Assembly (NCBI GenBank): GCA_018816665.1
Contig: JAHIVM010000240.1
Coordinates: 1-7,929 of the forward strand
Direction of reading: 5' to 3'
Source: Candidatus Zixiibacteriota bacterium
GTDB taxonomy: Bacteria > Zixibacteria > MSB-5A5 > GN15 > FEB-12
Length of the DNA stretch: 7,929 nucleotides
Within the stretch, counting starts at the first letter, position 1, and each line of letters begins with the position of its first letter. The position numbers and the translations under genes are program-made. Of the stretch, positions 1-5,231 are shown one piece after another. The notes beneath the pieces are model-generated. The model saw nothing but the letters and a program-made list of their open reading frames with translations, had not been told where the DNA came from and made no database searches.

Positions 1-168
1 GTACTATCAACTTCCGACGCCGAGGAAGACAAAGAGAGGGCCTATCGGTATAACATCGCAGGCTACATGGTCAAGGCCCGTATCGGCGAGCACTTCCCTC
101 TGCTGGCATCAATGTTGAATCTCTACTGGCAGGCGGTGGAACTACCGAAGCGAGGCTGTTATGTCTGA
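1..168 (+). CDS. Rcp1-like single-domain response regulator, 3' end only
   Basis: The window opens inside this gene; the last 55 codons are present, ending in TGA at 166-168. The translation starts VLSTSDAEEDKERAY, continues NIAGYMVKA and ends in a helix containing LYWQAVELP. This is the C-terminal third of a receiver domain of the Rcp1 type (small CheY-like regulators, often partners of phytochrome-like or hybrid histidine kinases): the Ser/Thr-rich VLSTS strand carries the conserved hydroxyl residue, Lys25 of the fragment is the conserved active-site lysine, and 'YW..VELP' is the usual ending of this subfamily. The phosphoacceptor Asp lies outside the window. Its stop overlaps the start of the next gene by 8 bases, so the two are probably co-translated. 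A sensor kinase upstream is likely but not visible. It has no output domain in the part seen, so it probably acts by protein contact or phosphotransfer. Confidence 0.85.
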   Translation, partial: VLSTSDAEEDKERAYRYNIAGYMVKARIGEHFPLLASMLNLYWQAVELPKRGCYV

Positions 169-1120
169 ACCGCTGCATATCCTGTTGATTGACGACGACG
201 AGATCGACCGCATGGCGATCCGGCGGGCTCTTAGCGCCGTCCGGCCCAACACAGTTATCGATGAACGATCCGACCAGACCTCCGGTCTGGCAGCGCTCAG
301 AAGCACGACCTATGACTGCGTGATCACCGACTATCGCCTGCCCGACGGCGACGGAGTCTCGCTGCTCGAACGGGCAGCCGGGGACAACCTCCTCAACTGC
401 CCCGTCATCGTGTTGACGGGCAAGGGGCATTACGACATCGATCTCGCGGTGATGGAAGCCGGCGGGGCCGACTATCTGGAGAAAGACGACATCAATCCGG
501 CCACGCTCGACCGGTCCGTGCGCTACGCCGTGGAACGCCACCGCCTGGTCACCAACCTCCTTGAGGCCAACCAGCGGCTGAATCACATGGCGATGGAACT
601 GCGGGAAATGTCTTTGCATGACGATTTGACCGGAACGGCCAACCGCCGGGGGTTCATGGCTCTGGCGCAACAGCAACTGGCCATGTCACGCCGGACCGGA
701 CGAAAACTCGTGCTGTTTTTTATCGACCTCGACGGACTGAAGCACATCAACGACACGTTCGGACACGGCGAGGGCGATGCGGCGATTGTTGAAACCGCCG
801 GCGTGCTCAGGGAGACATTTCGGGAGTCGGATATTATCGGACGCCTGGGCGGTGACGAGTTTGCGGTGCTGGCAATCGACGCATCCGGGGCGAACGCCGA
901 GATCCTGAAAGAACACCTGCAGGAGAACCTGAACCGTCACAACGCGCGTGAACATCGACGGTACTCGCTCTCGGTATCGCTGGGATCGGTGCAGTTCGAT
1001 CCAGCCGTCCCGGCCAGCCTGGAAGAGTTGCTGTCCGAGGCCGACAGTCTGATGTACGAAAACAAGGTAGCTCGCGGGCAGCAGCGAGAACGCGGCGCCC
1101 TGGCGGCGACTGCTCACTAG
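161..1120 (+). CDS. Response regulator with GGDEF output: diguanylate cyclase
   Basis: This 319-residue cytoplasmic protein has a receiver domain (about 5-125) and a GGDEF domain (about 150-312) joined by a short helical linker. In the receiver, the acidic pocket is D11-D13, the phosphoacceptor is D57 (ITDYRLPDGDG), the switch Thr is T86 and the conserved Lys is K108. In the cyclase, the DDLTG..NRR entry motif (154-163), the FFIDLDGLKHIND metal and substrate segment with D189, and an intact GGDEF at 230-234 are all present. RESD at 221-224 sits exactly five residues before GGDEF, the canonical inhibitory I-site. It should therefore make c-di-GMP from two GTP when phosphorylated and be product-inhibited. 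No EAL or HD-GYP domain follows. The start at 161 overlaps the stop of the upstream regulator; a weak GCGAGG lies five bases before it. The long minus-strand open frames across it are shadows. Confidence 0.95.
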   Translation: MSEPLHILLIDDDEIDRMAIRRALSAVRPNTVIDERSDQTSGLAALRSTTYDCVITDYRLPDGDGVSLLERAAGDNLLNCPVIVLTGKGHYDIDLAVMEAGGADYLEKDDINPATLDRSVRYAVERHRLVTNLLEANQRLNHMAMELREMSLHDDLTGTANRRGFMALAQQQLAMSRRTGRKLVLFFIDLDGLKHINDTFGHGEGDAAIVETAGVLRETFRESDIIGRLGGDEFAVLAIDASGANAEILKEHLQENLNRHNAREHRRYSLSVSLGSVQFDPAVPASLEELLSEADSLMYENKVARGQQRERGALAATAH

Positions 1121-1145
1121 ATGATCCGGAAACTCATGCACCGGG

Positions 1146-1175
1146 ACGGCCCGGTCACTTCGGTGGCCGGGCCGT
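1146..1175. terminator. 13-bp UUCG-capped hairpin between convergent genes
   Basis: ACGGCCCGG (1146-1154) pairs with CCGGGCCGT (1167-1175), and the pairing continues inward through TCAC/GTGG (one T-G wobble) to a TTCG loop at 1159-1162, giving a continuous stem of 13 pairs. C(UUCG)G is an unusually stable RNA tetraloop. It lies 26 bases after the diguanylate cyclase stop and 77 bases past the trpB stop on the other strand. No T-run follows on either strand, so it is not a textbook intrinsic terminator; it may be a U-less terminator, a 3'-end protector or a target for Rho-associated trimming. The rest of 1121-1251 shows nothing recognisable. Confidence 0.6.
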
Positions 1176-1251
1176 GGCGTGAAAGGAAGTCAGGCGAATG
1201 GGGCTGTCACCGGCCTGCAGCGGCAACAAGCCATGACAGGACAAGAGAGAT

Positions 1252-2472
1252 CTATTCCACTCCATACAGGTGACCATAGACCCGGACCACATGGTCAATA
1301 TCCTTGTCCCCTCTACCGGAGAGATTGACCAGGATGGTCTTGTCGGATTCCAGCAGAGCCGCCACTTTCATGGCGAACGCCACCGCATGGGAACTCTCCA
1401 GGGCCGGGATGATTCCCTCTATCCGGGACAGGGCGAAAAAGGCGTCGATAGCTTCCTTGTCATTGATGGTCTCATACGTAACCCGGCCGATTTCTTTCAA
1501 AAAGCTGTGCTGCGGTCCAACCCCCGGATAGTCAAGACCGGAGGCGCAGGAATACACCGGCAACGGTTCGCCGTCTTCATCCTGAAGCAGGTGGCAACGG
1601 AAACCGTGGATTACCCCCGGCGTTCCCATGGTCAACGTGGCGGCGTGCTCGCCGACTTTGAAACTGAGTCCGGCCGGTTCGACGCCAAACATCGCGACGT
1701 TTTCATCGTCCAGGAAGGCCGTAAACAGGCCGATCGCGTTTGATCCCCCTCCAACACAGGCAATCAGGTTATCCGGCAGCCGTCCGGTCATATCCAGAAA
1801 CTGCTCCCGGGCCTCTTCCCCGACCACCTGCTGGAAATCGCGCACCATCATGGGGAACGGATGCGGTCCGACTACCGACCCAATGCCGTAAAACTGGGTG
1901 ATGGGATCCTGGACATAAGCCATCAGGGCGGCATCCACCGCTTCCTTGAGCGTCCGTTGTCCGGCCGCCACGGGTACCACACGGGCGCCCAGTATGCCCA
2001 TCCGGACGACATTGGGATGCTCCTTTTCGATATCTACTTCGCCCATGTAGATGTCGCACTCGAGTCCGACCAGGGCGGCGGCGGTGGCCAGAGCCACCCC
2101 GTGCTGCCCGGCGCCTGTTTCGGCGATGATTTTCTTTTTGCCCATGCGTTTGGCCAGAAGAGCCTCACCAAGGCAGTGGTTGATTTTGTGGGCACCGGTA
2201 TGATTCAGGTCTTCCCGCTTGAGGAAAATCTGCGCCCCGCCGCAGTGTCCGGTGAGTCGCCGGGCGTGAAATATCGGACTGGGACGGCCTACGTAGTGCT
2301 TGTACAGATCGGCCAGTTCGCGCTTAAAGGCATCATCGTTTTTGTACGTCTGATAAGCCCGTGAGATTTCGTCAAGGACGGCGATTAGTGGTTCCGGCAC
2401 GTACCGCCCGCCGTACGTACCAAAAAATCCGTCGTTATCGGGGGTGGGCTGGAGATTGCTGTTTGACTGCAT
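1252..2472 (-). CDS. trpB: Tryptophan synthase beta chain
   Basis: TrpB is the PLP enzyme that joins indole and L-serine to give L-tryptophan, normally in an alpha2-beta2 complex with TrpA. The 406 residues cover the whole family length. Key residues: HTGAHK with the PLP lysine K96, catalytic E118 in AETGAGQHG, the phosphate-binding GGGSN loop (241-245), D314 in SGLDYPG, EGIIPALES (352-360) and S385 in LSGRGDKD facing the PLP ring nitrogen. This is the ordinary TrpB1 type, not the longer TrpB2. Small departures are INH (97-99) where many homologues have INN, and VVGPHPFPMMVRDFQ. The start follows a perfect AGGAGG five bases upstream. It overlaps the trpR-like gene, so translation is probably coupled. 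No trpA lies next to it: downstream is the convergent cyclase gene. It contains no tryptophan residue at all. Confidence 0.96.
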   Translation of the reverse strand: MQSNSNLQPTPDNDGFFGTYGGRYVPEPLIAVLDEISRAYQTYKNDDAFKRELADLYKHYVGRPSPIFHARRLTGHCGGAQIFLKREDLNHTGAHKINHCLGEALLAKRMGKKKIIAETGAGQHGVALATAAALVGLECDIYMGEVDIEKEHPNVVRMGILGARVVPVAAGQRTLKEAVDAALMAYVQDPITQFYGIGSVVGPHPFPMMVRDFQQVVGEEAREQFLDMTGRLPDNLIACVGGGSNAIGLFTAFLDDENVAMFGVEPAGLSFKVGEHAATLTMGTPGVIHGFRCHLLQDEDGEPLPVYSCASGLDYPGVGPQHSFLKEIGRVTYETINDKEAIDAFFALSRIEGIIPALESSHAVAFAMKVAALLESDKTILVNLSGRGDKDIDHVVRVYGHLYGVE

Positions 2473-2746
2473 GTTGTCCTCCTGTTCGGACGTCTAGGAT
2501 TCTCTTCGTGACTGAGCCCCGGGTTTTGAGCACCCTGGATCCCCGGGTGATCTTGCAGAGGCTGACACCCAGCTTGTCGGCAATCCGTCGCTGGGGCGTT
2601 CCCTGGTGCAGCATCTTCATCAGACGCCATCGAAGAGCAACATCCTGTAACTCCGCGGGAGTGAACAACTCGCCGACCAGTTTTTTCATCTCTGAGTAGT
2701 CGTTGATGTCGCAGAGAATACGTATAATTTCACCGGTCGTTTTCAT
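2435..2746 (-). CDS. trpR: TrpR-family tryptophan-responsive repressor
   Basis: This 103-residue protein is close to the TrpR length (108 in E. coli). The core FTPAE...R39...ITRGSRVLK aligns with the TrpR helices and helix-turn-helix. Counterparts of the corepressor-contacting residues are kept: T29 (E. coli T44), R39 (R54), R68 (R84) and G69 (G85); N87 is replaced by R71. The turn before the HTH, GTPQRRI, is one residue shorter than E. coli TrpR and matches the spacing of the YerC branch as I recall it, so the protein has mixed features. The HTH is roughly residues 51-72. A basic, polar tail (about 88-103) is encoded across the overlap with trpB. GGTGGAG precedes the ATG by about seven bases. 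Position upstream of trpB and paired dyads around its promoter argue for tryptophan-dependent autorepression. A YerC-like regulator is the alternative. Confidence 0.85.
   Translation of the reverse strand: MKTTGEIIRILCDINDYSEMKKLVGELFTPAELQDVALRWRLMKMLHQGTPQRRIADKLGVSLCKITRGSRVLKTRGSVTKRILDVRTGGQHAVKQQSPAHPR
2478..2483 (-). promoter_or_regulatory. trpB ribosome binding site inside the trpR coding region
   Basis: AGGAGG on the minus strand, five bases before the trpB ATG (2472-2470), fixes the trpB start. It lies within the last codons of trpR, so ribosomes finishing trpR pass over it, and the two start/stop sites are 38 bases apart. Coupled translation is the likely result. Confidence 0.8.
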
Positions 2747-2760
2747 CGAATCTCTCCACC

Positions 2761-2780
2761 TGTTTCTGTCAATAGAAACA
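2761..2780. promoter_or_regulatory. Dyad operator, proximal copy (candidate TrpR site)
   Basis: TGTTTCT (2761-2767) and AGAAACA (2774-2780) form a perfect 7-bp inverted repeat around a 6-bp centre. It abuts the trpR Shine-Dalgarno sequence and would cover the transcription start if the -10 is near 2782-2787. It matches the distal copy at 2816-2835 in 16 of 20 positions and in the 7-6-7 layout. The sequence does not resemble the CTAG-cored E. coli trp operator. Assignment to the neighbouring TrpR-family protein is inference from position. Confidence 0.65.
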
Positions 2781-2781
2781 A

Positions 2782-2807
2782 CCTATAATAAATCACGGAT
2801 TTGTCAA
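2782..2807 (-). promoter_or_regulatory. Probable trpR-trpB promoter
   Basis: On the minus strand a perfect TTGACA (2807-2802) is followed 14 bases later by TATAGG (2787-2782). The spacing is shorter than the usual 16-18, so the exact -10 is uncertain within the AT-rich TTTATTATAGG. The element lies between the two dyad operators, the arrangement expected for repression. On the plus strand the same AT-rich patch reads TATAAT (2784-2789), but no good -35 accompanies it. Confidence 0.45.
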
Positions 2808-2815
2808 CGTCTTTT

Positions 2816-2835
2816 TGTTACTATCCATAGAAACG
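2816..2835. promoter_or_regulatory. Dyad operator, distal copy (candidate TrpR site)
   Basis: TGTTACT (2816-2822), ATCCAT, AGAAACG (2829-2835) is a diverged copy of the 2761-2780 dyad with identical 7-6-7 architecture. Its arms match at five of seven positions. It lies eight bases upstream of the trpR TTGACA. The centre-to-centre distance of the two copies is 55 bp, about five helical turns, which would put two bound dimers on the same face of the DNA. Confidence 0.6.
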
Positions 2836-2849
2836 TTCCAGGGACCGGG

Positions 2850-2916
2850 AACCGCCGGAAGGGGACCCCCCCGGGGTTGTCCGACCGGAGCCCCACAAGC
2901 TCCCGCAGATCGGACA
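2850..2916. other. GC-rich segment able to form two tandem hairpins
   Basis: The first fold pairs AACC-CCGG (2850-2858, one bulged G) with CCGG-GGTT (2871-2878). The second pairs TGTCCGA (2878-2884) with TCGGACA (2910-2916) and, inside it, GGAGC (2887-2891) with GCTCC (2899-2903). The two share one base, so they would compete slightly. No T-run follows. The segment lies between the trpR regulatory region and the promoter at 2962, outside any gene I can support; the open frame through it has no coding character. Confidence 0.35.
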
Positions 2917-2961
2917 GGCACTGACACCCGCGAAAGAAGGATCGGCCTGATACAATATTGT

Positions 2962-2989
2962 TTGACGGCCCGGTCCCGGTGCATATATT
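2962..2989 (+). promoter_or_regulatory. Promoter of the lipoprotein operon
   Basis: TTGACG (2962-2967), a 16-base spacer and TATATT (2984-2989) make a good sigma70-type promoter. Start of transcription is expected near 2996, giving a leader of about 35 bases before the ATG at 3031. A perfect 10-bp palindrome ACAATATTGT (2952-2961) touches the -35 and could be a regulator site. Confidence 0.6.
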
Positions 2990-3030
2990 ACATCTTCTTC
3001 AACCCTCTATGCAGGAAGCCGATACTAACT

Positions 3031-4515
3031 ATGATGCGTCACATATTCACCGTATTGCCGGTGCTTGCACTGTGCATTTTGGCTGCAGGATGCACCGATA
3101 ATCCCGGAGTTCAGATCCGGTACCAGGCGGAACAGCTGTATTTCGACGCCGAGAAGGCAAGCCAGCAGGCTGATATTCGCCCGGACCTGAACGATCCCTC
3201 TGTGTATACCGATTTGCGCGCCAAATACCGGGAAACCATAGAGTTCTGCTACGCCGCGCTCGACAGCCTGTCGGCCCTGGAGTATCCCCAGGAGTACCGC
3301 GAACTCCAGTATCTCAACTATCAGGCGACCAACCGTCTGACCCAGATATATTATGCCGATGGGGATTTTGATTCGTGTATCACCGAGTTGAATCGGTTTA
3401 TTGCCGGCGTACCGGTGGAAGGAGCGCCCCGGATCTCGGCTCACCTGCATCTCGGCCAGGCGCTGCAGTCCAAGGGTCTCTGGGATTCCGCCCTGGCCGT
3501 GTACGACTACTCAGTCAATACCTTCTACCCCCCGACTACGGGTCGCGGGGAGTTGGTCCCGCCCCTGTTTAATCTCCCCTTGCACATCCTCAGTGTGTAC
3601 CTGCGCACCAATGACACGGTAGGCGTCCGGATGCAGTTCGACGCTGCCGAGGGGTATTATCAGGACCTGGTTCGGGACTATCCGAATACGGAAACCGAGG
3701 CCGCCGCTCATACCGGGCTTTCCCGGCTGTATGAGCTGGCCGGCGACTGGAACCGGGCGATATCTGAATTGCGTATGGTCAGGGATTCCAGCACCAGCGT
3801 TGATCCCCGATCGACCATGAGAATAGCCAATATTTACGCCACCAAGCTCAATCGCCTGGATTCAGCTGTGATGGAATTCGACGGTCTCCTGGATCGGTTG
3901 AAGGGACGAGATACGCTCCGGCGACCGGCTGTCCTGTTTGCCAAAACAAACGTGCTGCTGGATCAGAAGAAATACAACGAGGCCCGGGAACTGCTCACTA
4001 CGCTGAAACACAAGTATACCAAGTTTTTTGACGAAACTCCGGCGGCCCAGTACGCCATCGCCCGCTCCTTTGAACTGCAGGATAATTGGGACCGGGCAGA
4101 AACGGAGTATCGCTTCCTTCTGGAGAAGTATCCGAGTTCCGAGCAGGCCATGGCGACCTTCGTGTACCTGACCGATCAGTATGCGCGACAAGGACGTACC
4201 CTGGAATCGGAACGTATGGAGCACCGGGCTGAAACGGAATTGGATCGGATTGCGATGAACCGTTCGGGGACGACAGATGCCGCCCTGGCCCTGAGCTACA
4301 AGGCCGAATTATATCGCCGGCGGGAAGACTGGCCCACCACGGTCGGGATTCTGGTCAGGCTGTTCGAGGAATTCCCCAAAACGAGCATCGGTCAACAGGC
4401 CGTGATCACCGCCTCGGTGATTCAGCGCGACAAGCTCAACAACGGCGCCGCTGCCGATTCCCTGATGGTCGAACTGAGAAAAGCGCTTACTGTTGACGAT
4501 AACGCCGAAATTTAG
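3031..4515 (+). CDS. TPR-repeat outer-envelope lipoprotein
   Basis: The 494-residue protein begins with a type II signal peptide: basic MMRH, a hydrophobic stretch and the lipobox LAAG-C with lipidated C21. Residue +2 is Thr, so in a Gram-negative cell it would be sorted to the outer membrane. The mature part is almost entirely helical with at least six TPR-like pairs, roughly at 136-168, 222-255, 260-293, 298-331, 337-370 and 415-452; clear examples are AHTGLSRLYELAGDWNRAI and YAIARSFELQDNWDRAE. Such proteins are scaffolds in envelope assembly or secretion; I cannot name a specific partner. The open frame runs back to 2815, but the signal peptide, the promoter at 2962 and AGGAAG (3013-3018) support 3031 or the adjacent ATG at 3034. 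The 66-base gap to the next gene on the same strand has no terminator, so the two are probably one operon. Confidence 0.88.
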   Translation: MMRHIFTVLPVLALCILAAGCTDNPGVQIRYQAEQLYFDAEKASQQADIRPDLNDPSVYTDLRAKYRETIEFCYAALDSLSALEYPQEYRELQYLNYQATNRLTQIYYADGDFDSCITELNRFIAGVPVEGAPRISAHLHLGQALQSKGLWDSALAVYDYSVNTFYPPTTGRGELVPPLFNLPLHILSVYLRTNDTVGVRMQFDAAEGYYQDLVRDYPNTETEAAAHTGLSRLYELAGDWNRAISELRMVRDSSTSVDPRSTMRIANIYATKLNRLDSAVMEFDGLLDRLKGRDTLRRPAVLFAKTNVLLDQKKYNEARELLTTLKHKYTKFFDETPAAQYAIARSFELQDNWDRAETEYRFLLEKYPSSEQAMATFVYLTDQYARQGRTLESERMEHRAETELDRIAMNRSGTTDAALALSYKAELYRRREDWPTTVGILVRLFEEFPKTSIGQQAVITASVIQRDKLNNGAAADSLMVELRKALTVDDNAEI

Positions 4516-4581
4516 GATCTTTGGACGATAAACAGTGTAGAAACCGATTAGCTGGAGTAAGGACCTACTTCTGGAGGAAGA

Positions 4582-5172
4582 ATGAGACCAACTGCCAAAG
4601 TTCTGCTTTTCTTTTCGATACTTCTGGTTGCGCCTGTACTGGCCGCGGCCGGTGACGGGGACCGTTTTGGTGCACCCGACACATTGTTCGCGGAAGTAGC
4701 CCGCATTGACGACTACAACTGCTCGATCACGCTCACGATAACCAACGATGAAAGCCTGGTGGGCATTGCCATTCCGCTGAAACTCTCGGCCGGTCTGAAC
4801 AAGATTGTGGCCGACTCGGCGGTGTACACCGGCGGCCGGGTGGCCCAGTGGAGCTATCGCGGGTTCCGTCCGGATACCGCCATCCAGTGCGTCACGCTGG
4901 GCATGATTGCCAACCTGGGACCGAGCGACTACCGGCTGACACCGGGAAGCGGCCGCCTGGTGACGGTCTTTGTGTCATCGCTGGAAGAGAAAAAGATCGA
5001 ACATCTGATGGTTGACACCACGACCACGCATCCCGACAACTCGCTTATGGCGATTGTTGACACCGATCAATCCGAAACGGGTGACACCGCCAAGGTTGAT
5101 TTCTTCGATCGCGAACTCGTTCCTGTCTGGGTGGTTCGGAACACCGATCTGGCCGCACCAGCCAAACCGTAA
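4582..5172 (+). CDS. Secreted small beta-rich protein of unknown function
   Basis: The 196-residue product has a signal peptide (basic RPTAK, hydrophobic 8-22, probable cleavage around AAA-GD near 23-25). The mature part alternates short hydrophobic strands and turns: NCSITLTITNDESLVGIAIPLKL (46-68), VTLGMIANLGP (104-114), GSGRLVTVFVSS (122-133). The pattern of a strand pair about a protein 'n.l.g..ipl', then a description of a quantity, then 'l.pGsG.l..v.f' recalls cohesin-like or Ig-like secreted domains common in FCB-group genomes, but I do not recognise a named family. No lipobox, anchor or catalytic motif is visible. GGAGGAAG just before the ATG is a strong ribosome site. It follows the TPR lipoprotein and is closed by the terminator at 5179-5206, so the two may work together in the envelope. 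Confidence 0.85.
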   Translation: MRPTAKVLLFFSILLVAPVLAAAGDGDRFGAPDTLFAEVARIDDYNCSITLTITNDESLVGIAIPLKLSAGLNKIVADSAVYTGGRVAQWSYRGFRPDTAIQCVTLGMIANLGPSDYRLTPGSGRLVTVFVSSLEEKKIEHLMVDTTTTHPDNSLMAIVDTDQSETGDTAKVDFFDRELVPVWVVRNTDLAAPAKP

Positions 5173-5178
5173 TACGTC

Positions 5179-5208
5179 AAAGGCCCGGTCAAACGGCCGG
5201 GCCTTTTT
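5179..5208 (+). terminator. Intrinsic terminator of the lipoprotein operon
   Basis: AAAGGCCCGG (5179-5188) pairs with CCGGGCCTTT (5197-5206) around an 8-base loop, ten perfect pairs, with TTTTT at 5204-5208. It starts seven bases after the stop of the secreted protein. The A-run on the left is only three bases, so it should work mainly on the plus strand, but it may also help stop the convergent nuclease transcript. Confidence 0.9.
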
Positions 5209-5231
5209 GTTTTTCTTTCCTGCTCGGTCAC

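Noticed and set aside
71..676. A 201-codon minus-strand open frame opposite the diguanylate cyclase
   Set aside because: It lies opposite a receiver-GGDEF gene with intact motifs and has no recognisable domain or ribosome site; it is a by-product of GC-rich codon use.
1769..2364. Open frames on other frames across trpB
   Set aside because: They are shadows of trpB, which is complete and carries every catalytic residue.
2747..2815. A trp leader peptide with attenuator upstream of trpR
   Set aside because: The space between the promoter and the start codon is too short, and there is no small open frame with Trp codons or a terminator-like hairpin.
1145..2975. A 12-base repeat GACGGCCCGGTC at 1145-1156 and 2964-2975
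   Set aside because: One or two matches of this length are expected by chance in a window of this size and composition; no longer repeat surrounds them.
2815..3030. A 72-codon N-terminal extension of the lipoprotein gene
   Set aside because: It would place the lipobox in mid-protein, runs through the distal operator and the promoter, and has no coding character.
4538..4544. A further TAGAAAC half-site between the lipoprotein and secreted protein genes
   Set aside because: No matching left arm at the 7-6-7 spacing; a 7-base match is expected by chance.
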